DNA of 64,000 bases from Pseudescherichia sp031987975 (GCF_031987975.1 NZ_DALZYX010000012.1:1-64000); one strand, 5' to 3'; shown: positions 25,680 to 35,313, numbered from the stretch's first letter. A program made the numbers and translations. Notes: generated from the sequence alone by a model not told the origin.

Positions 25680-27875
25680 ATGCCCGTTGCTCACGTTGCC
25701 CTGCCCGTTCCGCTGCCCCGCACCTTCGACTATCTGCTGCCCGCCGATCTGTCTGCCCGTGCGGGCTGCCGCGTGCGCGTGCCGTTCGGCAAGCAGCAGC
25801 GGGTGGGCATCGTGGTCTCGGTGAGCGACAGCAGCGAGCTGCCGCTGGCCGAGCTGAAAAGCGTGGCGGAGGTGCTCGACAGCGAGCCGGTGTTCACGCC
25901 TTCGGTCTGGCGACTGCTGCTGTGGGCGGCGGAGTATTATCATCATCCGCTGGGTGATGTACTGTTTCATGCCCTGCCGGTGCTGCTGCGCCAGGGGAAG
26001 CCCGCCAGCGCCGCGCCGCTCTGGTACTGGTTCGCCACCGAACAGGGCCAGGCGGTGGATATTAACAGCCTGAAGCGCTCGCCAAAGCAGCAGCAGGCGC
26101 TCTCCGCCCTGCGTCAGGGAAAGATCTGGCGGCACCAGGTGGCCGATCTCGAATTTAACGATGCGGCGCTCCAGGCGCTGCGTAGTAAAGGGCTGTGCGA
26201 GCTGAGCAGCGAAGCGCCCGCGCCCCGCGACTGGCGCGAAGGGTATGCCGTCAGCGGCGAGCGCCTGCGGCTCAACACCGAGCAGGCGACCGCCGTGGGG
26301 GCGATCCACAGCGAGGCCAATACCTTCTCCGCCTGGCTGCTGGCAGGCGTTACCGGCTCCGGGAAGACCGAGGTCTACCTGAGCGTGCTGGAGAACGTTC
26401 TTGCCCAAGGCAAGCAGGCGCTGGTGATGGTGCCGGAGATTGGCCTGACGCCGCAAACCATTGCCCGTTTCCGCGAGCGGTTTAACGCCCCGGTAGAAGT
26501 GCTGCACTCGGGACTGAACGACAGCGAGCGCCTGAGCAGCTGGCTGAAGGCCAAAAACGGCGAGGCAGCGATTGTGATTGGTACCCGCTCGTCGCTGTTC
26601 ACCCCGTTTAAAAATCTTGGCGTCATCGTGATCGATGAGGAGCACGACAGCTCCTATAAGCAGCAGGAGGGCTGGCGCTACCACGCCCGCGATCTGGCGG
26701 TCTACCGCGCCCACAGCGAGCAGATCCCGATTATCCTCGGCTCGGCCACCCCCGCGCTGGAAACCCTGCACAACGTGCGGCAGAAGAAGTACCGAATGCT
26801 GCGCCTCACCCGGCGGGCAGGCAACGCCCGACCGGCCAACCAGCACGTGCTCGATCTCAAGGGCCAGCAGCTGCAGGCAGGTCTCTCCCCGGCATTAATC
26901 AGCCGGATGCGCCAGCACCTGCAGGCCAATAATCAGGTGATCCTGTTTCTCAACCGTCGCGGCTTTGCCCCGGCGCTGCTCTGCCACGACTGCGGCTGGA
27001 TCGCTGAGTGTCCTCGCTGCGATCACTACTATACCCTGCATCAGGCCCAGCACCAGCTGCGCTGCCATCACTGCGACAGCCAGCGCCCGGTTCCGCGCCA
27101 GTGTCCCGCCTGCGGATCCACGCATATGGTCCCTGTGGGACTGGGCACGGAGCAGCTTGAGCAGGCCTTGACGCCGCTCTTCCCGAACGTGGCGATTTCG
27201 CGCATCGATCGCGATACCACCAGCCGCAAAGGGGCGCTGGAGCAGCATCTGGCGGAGGTGCATCGCGGCGGCGCGCGTATTCTTATCGGCACGCAGATGC
27301 TGGCGAAGGGACACCACTTCCCGGACGTCACGTTGGTTGCGCTGCTCGATGTAGACGGGGCGTTGTTTTCGGCCGACTTTCGTGCCGCCGAGCGTTTCGC
27401 CCAGCTCTACACCCAGGTCTCCGGCCGTGCCGGACGGGCGGGCAAACAGGGTGAGGTCATTTTACAGACCCACCACCCTGAGCACCCGCTTCTGCAAACG
27501 CTGCTCTATAAAGGCTACGACGCCTTTGCCGACGAGGCGCTGGCGGAGCGGCAGACGCTCCAGCTGCCACCGTGGACCAGCCACGTCATTATCCGCGCAG
27601 AGGATCATAACAACCAGCAGGCTCCGCTCTTTCTCCAGCAGCTGCGTAATCTGCTGCAGGCCAGCCCGCTGGTGGATAGCCACCTCTGGCTGCTTGGCCC
27701 GGTACCCGCTCTCGCACCGAAGCGCGGCGGGCGCTACCGCTGGCAGCTGCTGCTTCAGCATCCCTCCCGTGTTCGCCTGCAGCATATCGTTAGCGGCGCG
27801 CTGGCGCTGATTAATACCCTGCCGGAGGCGCGCAAGGTGAAGTGGGTGTTAGACGTGGATCCCATTGAGGGTTAA
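25680..27875 (+). CDS. priA: primosomal replication restart helicase
   Basis: 3'-5' DNA helicase that reloads DnaB at stalled forks. With start MPVAHVALPV it has 731 residues (E. coli 732). An N-terminal 3'-end-binding domain precedes Walker A GVTGSGKTE (about 223-231) and the DEEH Walker B box (about 318). Two zinc-knuckle clusters (CHDCGWIAECPRC, then CHHCDS and CPACGS) follow at about 436-480, then the C-terminal helicase lobe. An ATG four codons upstream is also in frame. Confidence 0.96.
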   Translation: MPVAHVALPVPLPRTFDYLLPADLSARAGCRVRVPFGKQQRVGIVVSVSDSSELPLAELKSVAEVLDSEPVFTPSVWRLLLWAAEYYHHPLGDVLFHALPVLLRQGKPASAAPLWYWFATEQGQAVDINSLKRSPKQQQALSALRQGKIWRHQVADLEFNDAALQALRSKGLCELSSEAPAPRDWREGYAVSGERLRLNTEQATAVGAIHSEANTFSAWLLAGVTGSGKTEVYLSVLENVLAQGKQALVMVPEIGLTPQTIARFRERFNAPVEVLHSGLNDSERLSSWLKAKNGEAAIVIGTRSSLFTPFKNLGVIVIDEEHDSSYKQQEGWRYHARDLAVYRAHSEQIPIILGSATPALETLHNVRQKKYRMLRLTRRAGNARPANQHVLDLKGQQLQAGLSPALISRMRQHLQANNQVILFLNRRGFAPALLCHDCGWIAECPRCDHYYTLHQAQHQLRCHHCDSQRPVPRQCPACGSTHMVPVGLGTEQLEQALTPLFPNVAISRIDRDTTSRKGALEQHLAEVHRGGARILIGTQMLAKGHHFPDVTLVALLDVDGALFSADFRAAERFAQLYTQVSGRAGRAGKQGEVILQTHHPEHPLLQTLLYKGYDAFADEALAERQTLQLPPWTSHVIIRAEDHNNQQAPLFLQQLRNLLQASPLVDSHLWLLGPVPALAPKRGGRYRWQLLLQHPSRVRLQHIVSGALALINTLPEARKVKWVLDVDPIEG

Positions 27876-28033
27876 CGGGGCCAGGGATGCGAGTGGGATC
27901 GAAAAATTAAGCCTTCATCACAATTTTCCTGAAAATACTGTAACCGTACTGATAAACGATCTGCTAAAAATGTGGGTAATGTCGCACATAAGGGATGCGT
28001 CTGCGCTTGCGCCAGACATGCGAGGAGAAAGAG

Positions 28034-29059
28034 GTGAAGGTTAAGAAAGAGGTTGCTGCGGCGACCATGAAAGATGTTGCCCAGAAAGCGAAGGTCTCAA
28101 CGGCAACCGTGTCCCGGGCGTTAATGAACCCGGATAAAGTCTCCCAGGCGACCCGTAACCGCGTTGAGCAGGCGGCGCTGGAGGTAGGCTATTTGCCGCA
28201 GGCAATGGGGCGCAACATTAAACGCAACGAATCGCGCACGCTACTGGTCATCGTGCCGGACATCTGCGATCCCTTTTTTAGCGAAATCATTCGCGGTATT
28301 GAAGTGACCGCGGCCGAACAAGGCTATCTGGTGCTGATTGGCGACTGCGCTCATCAGAATCAGCAGGAGAAAACATTTATCGATCTGATCATCACCAAGC
28401 AGATTGATGGCATGCTGCTGCTCGGGTCACGTCTACCGTTCGATGCCAGCATTGAGGAGCAGCGTAACCTGCCGCCGATGGTGATGGCTAACGAGTTCGC
28501 GCCGGAGCTGGAGCTGCCTACGGTGCATATCGATAACCTGACGGCATCATTTAACGCAGTGAACTATCTGCTGGAGCAGGGACATCAGCAGATTGGCTGC
28601 ATCGCCGGGCCAGAGGAGATGCCGCTGTGTCACTACCGCCTGCAGGGCTACGTCCAGGCACTGCGCCGCTCCGGTATTAGCGTCGATCCACACTATATCG
28701 CCCGGGGCAACTTCACCTACGAGGCGGGAAGCAGCGCCATGGAGCAGCTGCTGGCTCTGCCGAAGCGGCCTACGGCAGTATTCTGCCACAGCGATGTGAT
28801 GGCGCTCGGTGCACTCTCCTGTGCAAAACGGCAGGGTCTGAAAATTCCTCAGGATCTGTCTATCATTGGTTTCGATAATATTTCGCTCGCCCAGTTCTGC
28901 GATCCGCCGCTAACAACGGTGGCCCAGCCGCGCTTTGAGATTGGACGCGAGGCGATGCTATTGCTTCTGGATCAGTTACATGGCCAGACAGTGAGCAGCG
29001 GATCGCGCCTGCTGGATTGCGAACTGATCGTGCGCGGTTCGACACAGGCGCTTACGTAA
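28034..29059 (+). CDS. cytR: LacI-family nucleoside regulon repressor
   Basis: Represses nucleoside uptake and catabolism together with CRP; cytidine is the inducer. The GTG at 28034 is chosen as start because AGGAG lies six bases upstream and the length becomes 341 residues, the E. coli value. An ATG at 27995 would add unrelated residues. The LacI helix-turn-helix MKDVAQKAKVSTATVSRALM lies at about 12-31, followed by a periplasmic-binding-protein-like effector domain. Confidence 0.95.
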   Translation: MKVKKEVAAATMKDVAQKAKVSTATVSRALMNPDKVSQATRNRVEQAALEVGYLPQAMGRNIKRNESRTLLVIVPDICDPFFSEIIRGIEVTAAEQGYLVLIGDCAHQNQQEKTFIDLIITKQIDGMLLLGSRLPFDASIEEQRNLPPMVMANEFAPELELPTVHIDNLTASFNAVNYLLEQGHQQIGCIAGPEEMPLCHYRLQGYVQALRRSGISVDPHYIARGNFTYEAGSSAMEQLLALPKRPTAVFCHSDVMALGALSCAKRQGLKIPQDLSIIGFDNISLAQFCDPPLTTVAQPRFEIGREAMLLLLDQLHGQTVSSGSRLLDCELIVRGSTQALT

Positions 29060-29152
29060 CAGCGCCTGCTTTCAGACTTCCGCGTCTGGTCAAAGTCCCG
29101 TCGCTTAAGTAACATGACGGACCAATAAACGAATGAATACAGCGAAACGATA

Positions 29153-30094
29153 GTGGCCCAACGAGATTATGTACGCCGCAGCCAGTCGGCTCCTTCGCGG
29201 CGAAAAACGAGCACCTCAAGGAAGAAGCAACGTAATATGCCTGCTGTCTCGCCTGCTATGGTGGCGATTGCAGCCGCCGTGCTGGTGGCCTTTCTCGGTG
29301 GACTGTACTTTATTACCCATCATAAAAAAGAGGAGTCCGAGACCCTGCAAAGCCAGAAGGTCACGGGCAATGGTCTACCGCCGAAACCGGAAGAGCGCTG
29401 GCGTTATATTAAAGAGCTGGAGAGCCGTCAGCCGGGCGTACGTGCGCCAACCGAACCCTCTGCTGGCGGTGAGGTAATGAACCCGGATCAGCTAACCAAT
29501 GAACAGCGCCAGCTGTTAGAGCAGATGCAGGCCGATATGCGTCAGCAGCCGACCCAGCTCAACGAGGTGCCATGGAACGAGCAGACGCCAGCCCAGCGCC
29601 AGCAGACCCTGCAGCGCCAGCGTCAGGTACAACAGGTCCAACAGCAGCAAGCCCAGCCGCGTCTGACGGAGCAGCCGCAGACCCGCACGGTGCAGAGCGC
29701 GCAGGCACCGCGCCAGACGCAGCAGTCGAAGCCCGCAGCAAACAACCAGCCGTATCAGGATCTGCTGCAAACCCCGGCCCATACCGCCGCCGCGCCGAAA
29801 ACGCAGCAGGCTGCCCCCGTCACGCGTGAGCCGGAAGCGGCGAAGCCTGCCGCTGAGAAAAAAGATGAGCGCCGCTGGATGGTCCAGTGCGGTTCGTTTA
29901 AAGGCGCTGAGCAGGCGGAAACCGTGCGTGCCCAGCTGGCGTTCGAAGGTTTTGATTCACGCATTACTACCAACAACGGTTGGAATCGCGTGGTGATTGG
30001 TCCGGTTAAAGGTAAAGATAACGTCGATGGCACCATCAACCGCCTGAAGCTGGCCGGTCACGCAAACTGCATTCGTCTCGCCTCCGGGGGTTGA
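29153..30094 (+). CDS. ftsN: cell division protein FtsN
   Basis: Bitopic protein that triggers septal peptidoglycan synthesis. It has 313 residues and a GTG start (MAQRDYVRRSQ). The cytoplasmic tail is basic, with a membrane helix at about 34-54. The essential periplasmic segment KPEERWRYIKELESRQPG (about 77-94) is present. A long Gln/Pro/Ala-rich linker (about 120-235) leads to a SPOR domain (about 236-313, MVQCGSFKGAEQAE). The linker is a little shorter than in E. coli (319 residues in all). Confidence 0.96.
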   Translation: MAQRDYVRRSQSAPSRRKTSTSRKKQRNMPAVSPAMVAIAAAVLVAFLGGLYFITHHKKEESETLQSQKVTGNGLPPKPEERWRYIKELESRQPGVRAPTEPSAGGEVMNPDQLTNEQRQLLEQMQADMRQQPTQLNEVPWNEQTPAQRQQTLQRQRQVQQVQQQQAQPRLTEQPQTRTVQSAQAPRQTQQSKPAANNQPYQDLLQTPAHTAAAPKTQQAAPVTREPEAAKPAAEKKDERRWMVQCGSFKGAEQAETVRAQLAFEGFDSRITTNNGWNRVVIGPVKGKDNVDGTINRLKLAGHANCIRLASGG

Positions 30095-30182
30095 AACCCC
30101 CAAAATCCCCCCCATCTATAATTGCATTCTGCCCCGTACATCGTGCGGGGCGACTCACTGATTGCAACAAAGGGGTCTGCTC

Positions 30183-30713
30183 GTGACAACAATTGTAAGT
30201 GTTCGCCGTAACGGTCAGGTAGTGATTGCCGGTGATGGCCAGGCCACGCTGGGCAATACCGTAATGAAAGGCAACGTGAAAAAAGTGCGCCGTCTGTACA
30301 ACGATAAAGTTATCGCAGGTTTTGCAGGCGGTACCGCAGACGCCTTCACGCTGTTTGAACTGTTTGAACGCAAGCTGGAGATGCACCAGGGCCACCTGGT
30401 GAAAGCCGCCGTTGAGCTGGCAAAAGACTGGCGTACCGATCGTATGCTGCGCAGGCTCGAAGCGCTGCTGGCGGTGGCGGATGAAAACGCCTCGCTGATC
30501 ATCACCGGTAACGGTGACGTGGTACAGCCGGAAAACGACCTGATTGCTATCGGCTCCGGCGGCCCGTACGCCCAGGCCGCCGCCCGCGCCCTGTTGGAAA
30601 ACACCGACATGAATGCGCACGACATTGCGGTGAAGGCGTTGGATATTGCAGGTGATATCTGCATCTATACCAACCACAATCACACCATCGAAGAATTAAA
30701 CTCTAAAGCGTAA
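30183..30713 (+). CDS. hslV: ATP-dependent protease subunit HslV
   Basis: Proteasome-like threonine peptidase of the HslUV complex. A GTG start at 30183 gives MTTIVSVRRNG, so Met removal exposes catalytic Thr at the N-terminus. The length of 176 residues matches E. coli. An upstream ATG (30162) would add seven residues and hide the catalytic Thr, so it is rejected. hslU follows after 9 bp in the same heat-shock-type operon. Confidence 0.97.
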   Translation: MTTIVSVRRNGQVVIAGDGQATLGNTVMKGNVKKVRRLYNDKVIAGFAGGTADAFTLFELFERKLEMHQGHLVKAAVELAKDWRTDRMLRRLEALLAVADENASLIITGNGDVVQPENDLIAIGSGGPYAQAAARALLENTDMNAHDIAVKALDIAGDICIYTNHNHTIEELNSKA

Positions 30714-30722
30714 GGATCTCCC

Positions 30723-32054
30723 ATGTCTGAAATGACCCCACGCGAAATCGTCAGCGAACTGAACAAACACATTATCGGTCAGGACAATGCCAAGCGCTCT
30801 GTCGCCATTGCCCTGCGTAACCGCTGGCGTCGTATGCAGCTCGACGAAGAGCTGCGCCACGAAGTCACACCGAAAAACATTCTGATGATCGGTCCAACCG
30901 GCGTCGGTAAAACCGAGATTGCCCGTCGCCTGGCGAAACTGGCCAATGCACCTTTCATTAAGGTAGAAGCGACCAAATTCACCGAAGTCGGCTATGTAGG
31001 TAAAGAAGTTGACTCGATTATCCGCGATCTCACCGATGCCGCCGTGAAAATGGTGCGTATGCAGTCGATCGAGAAAAACCGCTACCGTGCGGAAGAGATG
31101 GCGGAAGAGCGCATTCTCGACGTGCTGATCCCGCCGGCGAAGGATAACTGGGGCCAGTCTGAACAGTCCCAGGAGCCATCCGCTGCGCGCCAGGCGTTCC
31201 GCAAAAAACTGCGCGAAGGCCAGCTGGATGACAAAGAGGTGGAGATTAACCTCGCCGCGGCGCCGATGGGCGTAGAGATCATGGCACCTCCGGGCATGGA
31301 AGAGATGACCAGCCAGCTGCAGTCGATGTTCCAGAACCTGGGCGGCCAGAAGCAGAAGCCGCGCAAGCTGAAGATCAAAGACGCCATGAAGCTGCTGATT
31401 GAAGAGGAAGCGGCCAAGCTGGTGAATCCGGAAGAGCTGAAGCAGGACGCTATCGACGCCGTTGAACAGCACGGGATCGTGTTTATCGATGAGATCGATA
31501 AAATCTGTAAGCGCGGCGAATCCTCCGGTCCGGACGTTTCCCGTGAAGGCGTACAGCGCGACCTGCTGCCGCTGGTGGAAGGCTGCACCGTCTCCACCAA
31601 GCACGGCATGGTGAAAACCGACCATATCCTGTTTATCGCTTCCGGTGCGTTCCAGGTAGCGAAGCCATCGGATCTGATCCCTGAGCTGCAGGGCCGTCTG
31701 CCGATCCGCGTTGAGCTGCAGGCGCTGACCACCGAGGACTTTGAGCGCATCCTGACTGAGCCAAACGCCTCCGTGACCGTGCAGTACAAGGCGCTGATGG
31801 CTACCGAAGGCGTCAACATCGACTTTACCGACGACGGTATCAAACGCATTGCTCAGGCCGCATGGCAGGTGAACGAGACCACGGAAAACATCGGTGCCCG
31901 TCGTCTGCACACCGTTCTGGAGCGTCTGATGGAGGATATCTCCTATGACGCCAGCGATCTCAACGGCGAATCGGTGACAATCGATGCCGCTTATGTGAGC
32001 AAGCACCTGGATGAGCTGGTAGCAGATGAAGACCTGAGCCGTTTTATTCTATAA
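30723..32054 (+). CDS. hslU: HslU unfoldase ATPase
   Basis: AAA+ hexamer that unfolds and feeds substrates to HslV. It has 443 residues. Walker A GPTGVGKTE lies at 57-65 and Walker B IVFIDEIDK at about 252-260, with the pore motif GYVGKEVD at about 90. The C-terminus DLSRFIL carries the tail that docks into HslV. Confidence 0.98.
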   Translation: MSEMTPREIVSELNKHIIGQDNAKRSVAIALRNRWRRMQLDEELRHEVTPKNILMIGPTGVGKTEIARRLAKLANAPFIKVEATKFTEVGYVGKEVDSIIRDLTDAAVKMVRMQSIEKNRYRAEEMAEERILDVLIPPAKDNWGQSEQSQEPSAARQAFRKKLREGQLDDKEVEINLAAAPMGVEIMAPPGMEEMTSQLQSMFQNLGGQKQKPRKLKIKDAMKLLIEEEAAKLVNPEELKQDAIDAVEQHGIVFIDEIDKICKRGESSGPDVSREGVQRDLLPLVEGCTVSTKHGMVKTDHILFIASGAFQVAKPSDLIPELQGRLPIRVELQALTTEDFERILTEPNASVTVQYKALMATEGVNIDFTDDGIKRIAQAAWQVNETTENIGARRLHTVLERLMEDISYDASDLNGESVTIDAAYVSKHLDELVADEDLSRFIL

Positions 32055-32083
32055 TCGCGCTCAGCACGTTTTCATTACTGTTG

Positions 32084-32108
32084 ATGGGGCTATATAGCCC
32101 CATTTTTA
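32084..32108 (+). terminator. hslVU terminator
   Basis: The stem ATGGGGC-TATATA-GCCCCAT is followed by TTTTTA, between hslU and menA. Confidence 0.88.
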
Positions 32109-32121
32109 TTGGCAGAACCCT

Positions 32122-33048
32122 ATGACTGAACATACCCTGACGCGTACCCAAGCCTGGCTGGAAAGCCTGCGGCCAAAGACCCTTCCCCTTGCGTTTGCCG
32201 CGATTGTGGTCGGCACCGCCCTCGCCTGGTGGCAAGGCCACTTTGACCTGCGGGTGGCCGTGCTGGCGCTCGTTACCGCCGGACTACTGCAGATCCTCTC
32301 TAATCTGGCTAACGACTACGGTGACGCGGTCAAAGGCAGCGACAAGCCCGATCGTATCGGGCCGCTGCGGGGAATGCAGAAAGGGGCCATCAGCCAGAGG
32401 CAGATGAAACGCGCCCTGATGGTTACCGTCGCGCTCAGCTGCCTCTCTGGCCTGGCGCTGGTGCTGGTTGCGTATCAGACGGTAGCGGATTTTATCGGCT
32501 TTATGGTGCTGGGCGGGCTGTCGATTGTCGCCGCTATCACCTACACCATTGGCCGCCGCCCGTACGGCTATCTCGGCCTCGGCGACATTTCGGTACTGCT
32601 CTTTTTTGGCTGGCTCAGCGTGATGGGTAGCGGTTATCTGCAAGCGCATACCCTGCTCCCGGCGATGTTCTTACCGGCCACCGCCTGCGGCCTGCTGGCG
32701 ACGGCGGTGCTCAACGTCAACAACCTGCGGGACATCGACAGCGATCGCGCCAACGGTAAAAACACGCTGGTGGTACGTCTGGGACCGGTAAACGCCCGGC
32801 GCTATCACGCCTGCCTGCTGCTGGGGGCGCTGCTCTGCCTTGGGCTGTTTAACCTGCTCTACCTGCACAGCCCGTGGGGCTGGCTGTTCATTCTGGCTGC
32901 GCCATTGCTGGTGCGCCAGGCACGCTATGTGCTGCGGGAGCAAGACCCTGCCGCGATGCCGCCGATGCTCGAACGCACTGTCAAAGGTGCGCTGCTGACT
33001 AACCTGCTGTTTGTGGTCGGGATTGTGCTCAGCAAGACGCTGCTTTAG
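32122..33048 (+). CDS. menA: 1,4-dihydroxy-2-naphthoate octaprenyltransferase
   Basis: Membrane UbiA-family prenyltransferase that makes demethylmenaquinone. It has 308 residues with about eight or nine hydrophobic helices. The Mg-diphosphate motifs are visible: NLANDYGDAVKGSDKPDR (about 68-85) and DIDSDRANGKNT (about 202-213). It begins just after the hslU terminator. Confidence 0.96.
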   Translation: MTEHTLTRTQAWLESLRPKTLPLAFAAIVVGTALAWWQGHFDLRVAVLALVTAGLLQILSNLANDYGDAVKGSDKPDRIGPLRGMQKGAISQRQMKRALMVTVALSCLSGLALVLVAYQTVADFIGFMVLGGLSIVAAITYTIGRRPYGYLGLGDISVLLFFGWLSVMGSGYLQAHTLLPAMFLPATACGLLATAVLNVNNLRDIDSDRANGKNTLVVRLGPVNARRYHACLLLGALLCLGLFNLLYLHSPWGWLFILAAPLLVRQARYVLREQDPAAMPPMLERTVKGALLTNLLFVVGIVLSKTLL

Positions 33049-33140
33049 CTGACAAATATCAATTAACAATTGATGATTTTGCCAACAATGCACTATGCGC
33101 GATATACTGTGAGTTCTCGCAGCAACTAAACGTAAATCCT

Positions 33141-33626
33141 ATGAAATACGATACTTCCGAGCTTTGTGACATCTACCAGGAAGATGTCAACGTCGTGGAA
33201 CCGCTGTTCTCCAACTTTGGTGGGCGGTCGTCGTTTGGCGGACAAATCATTACGGTGAAATGTTTCGAGGATAACGGGTTGCTTTACGATCTGCTCGAAC
33301 AGAATGGCCGTGGTCGCGTTCTGCTGATTGACGGCGGCGGTTCCGTTCGTCGCGCACTGATCGATGCCGAGCTGGCACGCCTTGCTGCCCAGAACGAATG
33401 GGAAGGCATGGTGGTCTACGGCGCGGTGCGCCAGGTGGACGATCTTGAAGAGCTGGACATCGGTATCCAGGCGATTGCCGCGATCCCGGTGGGGGCAGCA
33501 GGGGAAGGCATTGGGGAAAGCGATATCCGCGTTAACTTTGGCGGCGTCACCTTCTTCTCCGGTGACCACCTCTATGCCGATAACACCGGCATTATCCTCT
33601 CTGAAGATCCGCTCGACATCGAGTAA
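33141..33626 (+). CDS. rraA: ribonuclease E activity regulator
   Basis: RraA binds RNase E and the degradosome and inhibits RNA decay. The 161-residue protein belongs to the MenG-like fold family, but methyltransferase activity is not expected. The start MKYDTSELCDIYQEDVN is conserved. It is followed by a REP unit and an ERIC element. Confidence 0.96.
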   Translation: MKYDTSELCDIYQEDVNVVEPLFSNFGGRSSFGGQIITVKCFEDNGLLYDLLEQNGRGRVLLIDGGGSVRRALIDAELARLAAQNEWEGMVVYGAVRQVDDLEELDIGIQAIAAIPVGAAGEGIGESDIRVNFGGVTFFSGDHLYADNTGIILSEDPLDIE

Positions 33627-33632
33627 TAAAAA

Positions 33633-33663
33633 GCCGGGTGGCGCTTCGCTTACCCGGCCTACT
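33633..33663. repeat. REP element
   Basis: Palindromic unit GCCGGGTGGCGCTTCGCTTA plus CCCGGCCTAC, just after the rraA stop codon. Confidence 0.85.
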
Positions 33664-33681
33664 TACCGCTTAACATTGCTG

Positions 33682-33807
33682 ATTACGCGAAAGATTTCGT
33701 GGTGTAGCAAGGCGGCAAACGAAGGCATCCCCAGGAGCGTAGTAAACTACGTGACTGGGGTGGCAGAGTGCAGCCAACACCGCTACGGCACGAAAGATAA
33801 AGCGTAA
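33682..33807. repeat. ERIC (IRU) element
   Basis: A roughly 126-bp imperfect palindrome. It holds the ERIC core ATCCCCAGGAGC followed by a short inner stem and GTGACTGGGGTG. The ends ATTACGCGAAAGAT and ATCTTTCG/TTACGCT (the latter reversed) are inverted copies. It lies between the convergent rraA and zapB and directly abuts the zapB stop codon at 33808. Confidence 0.92.
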
Positions 33808-34053
33808 TTAGACCTCTTCCATGCGACCGAGCAGCGCCTGTAAGCGATCCTGCCAGCCGTTCTGCTGTTCGCGCAGCTGATGATTTTCACGCTCCAGCTC
33901 TTCGCGATGGTGGTGCGCATTCTGCACTTCCTGCGACAGGCCGTTATTTTTCTCTTTCAGCTCTTCGATTTCCATCTGCAGTAACGTGATGGTGTCAATC
34001 GCCTGCTGTACTTTTGCTTCCAGTTTCTCAAACACTTCTAATGACATGGTCAT
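33808..34053 (-). CDS. zapB: cell division coiled-coil protein ZapB
   Basis: Small coiled-coil protein that bridges the Z ring (through ZapA) and MatP. The start MTMSLEVFEKLEAK gives 81 residues as in E. coli; the second ATG (MSLEV) has a better-spaced GGAGAGG and is a fair alternative. Nearly the whole chain is heptad-like and charged (about 5-75). The stop codon touches an ERIC element that provides the 3' UTR. Confidence 0.94.
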   Translation of the reverse strand: MTMSLEVFEKLEAKVQQAIDTITLLQMEIEELKEKNNGLSQEVQNAHHHREELERENHQLREQQNGWQDRLQALLGRMEEV

Positions 34054-34324
34054 ACCTCTCCTGAATTGCAAGGCGACGCTTTAATGTAAACGCGCACAAC
34101 ATAGCCCCGATTGTATGAAGCCCCGCCGCCCCTGTCCAGCGCCAGGGCGCGTAGTTTGCGGTTTGCAACACTTTTCATCCTTCGCCTGGTTTACACCCTT
34201 CCGCAGCGTATGATTTGTTAATCGATTCGTTAATGAAATGATTCAGCTTCAAATTATCCCCCGGAACAAATATGTGCTCTATGGCGCGAAAACGCTCATT
34301 TTATTGACGCAGTACACACATTTT

Positions 34325-34363
34325 AATTTCGATATTTCTCGTTTTTGCTCGTTAACGATAAAT
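34325..34363. promoter_or_regulatory. probable GlpR operators of glpFKX
   Basis: The 390 bp between zapB and glpF holds no gene. Two adjoining 20-mers resemble the GlpR consensus WATGTTCGWTAWCGAACATW: AATTTCGATATTTCTCGTTT (34325-34344) and TTTGCTCGTTAACGATAAAT (34344-34363). Their position about 80-120 bp before glpF fits the glycerol-3-phosphate-controlled promoter. CRP control is expected from E. coli, but no CRP site was resolved. Confidence 0.6.
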
Positions 34364-34444
34364 TAACACTGTGTCTACAGACACCATGGTTGTCTCTGCT
34401 CGCCATGCTAACAATAACCATTACACACACTTTAGGATCCGATT

Positions 34445-35293
34445 ATGAGTCAAACATCGACCTTAAAAGGCCAGTGCATCGCCGAGTTCCTCGGTACCGG
34501 GTTGTTGATTTTCTTCGGGGTTGGCTGTGTTGCGGCGCTGAAGGTGGCAGGTGCCTCCTTCGGCCAGTGGGAGATCAGTATCATCTGGGGTCTGGGCGTG
34601 GCGATGGCCATCTACCTGACCGCCGGGGTCTCCGGTGCGCATCTCAACCCGGCGGTGACCATTGCCCTGTGGCTGTTCGCCTGCTTCGACGGGCGCAAAG
34701 TCGCGCCGTTTATCGCCTCGCAGTTTGCAGGCGCGTTTTGTGCCGCCGCGCTGGTCTACGGCCTCTACTACAACCTGTTTTATGATTTTGAACAGACGCA
34801 CCAGATGGTACGCGGCAGCGTCGAGAGCCTGGATCTTGCCGGGATATTTTCAACCTACCCCAATCCGCACATCAATTTTGTGCAGGCCTTCGCGGTTGAA
34901 ATGGTGATTACCGCTATCCTGATGGGCGTAATCATGGCGCTCGGCGATGACGGCAACGGTATTCCACGCGGCCCGCTGGCTCCGCTGCTGATTGGCCTGC
35001 TGATTGCGGTAATTGGTGCCTCGATGGGGCCGCTGACCGGCTTTGCGATGAACCCGGCGCGTGATATCGGGCCAAAAGCCTTCGCCTGGCTTGCAGGCTG
35101 GGGCAACGTTGCCTTTACCGGCGGCAAAGATATTCCCTACTTCCTGGTGCCGCTGTTCGGACCGGTAGCAGGTGCAGCGCTCGGCGCGTTTGGTTATCGT
35201 AAGCTGATTGGCCGCCATCTGCCCTGCGACACCTGCGAGGAAGAGGTGAAAGAGCCAGCTGCCACTGCCGCACAACACAAAGCGTCGCTGTAA
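34445..35293 (+). CDS. glpF: glycerol facilitator aquaglyceroporin
   Basis: Inner membrane channel for glycerol. The 282-residue MIP-family protein has both half-helix signatures: NPA at 68-70 (HLNPAVT) and a second NPA in GFAMNPARD near 203. Six membrane helices are visible. It is the first gene of glpFKX; glpK follows after 20 bp. Confidence 0.97.
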   Translation: MSQTSTLKGQCIAEFLGTGLLIFFGVGCVAALKVAGASFGQWEISIIWGLGVAMAIYLTAGVSGAHLNPAVTIALWLFACFDGRKVAPFIASQFAGAFCAAALVYGLYYNLFYDFEQTHQMVRGSVESLDLAGIFSTYPNPHINFVQAFAVEMVITAILMGVIMALGDDGNGIPRGPLAPLLIGLLIAVIGASMGPLTGFAMNPARDIGPKAFAWLAGWGNVAFTGGKDIPYFLVPLFGPVAGAALGAFGYRKLIGRHLPCDTCEEEVKEPAATAAQHKASL

Positions 35294-35313
35294 TGTGACT
35301 ACGGGAAAATATG

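Noticed and set aside
25632..26846. Minus-strand open frame of 404 codons opposite priA
   Set aside because: Antisense shadow of priA without family features.
30696..32006. Long minus-strand open frame of 436 codons opposite hslU
   Set aside because: Antisense shadow of hslU, whose own frame matches the known protein along its full length.
33364..33807. Plus-strand frame running from rraA through the REP and ERIC elements
   Set aside because: It is out of frame with rraA and its second half translates repeat DNA.
33682..33807. CRISPR or phage attachment site suspected from the palindrome next to zapB
   Set aside because: The sequence matches the single-copy ERIC palindrome; no repeat-spacer pattern is present here or anywhere in the window.
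34345..34785. Plus-strand frame of 146 codons starting upstream of glpF
   Set aside because: It overlaps the GlpR operator region and glpF in another frame; the aquaporin frame is the real one.
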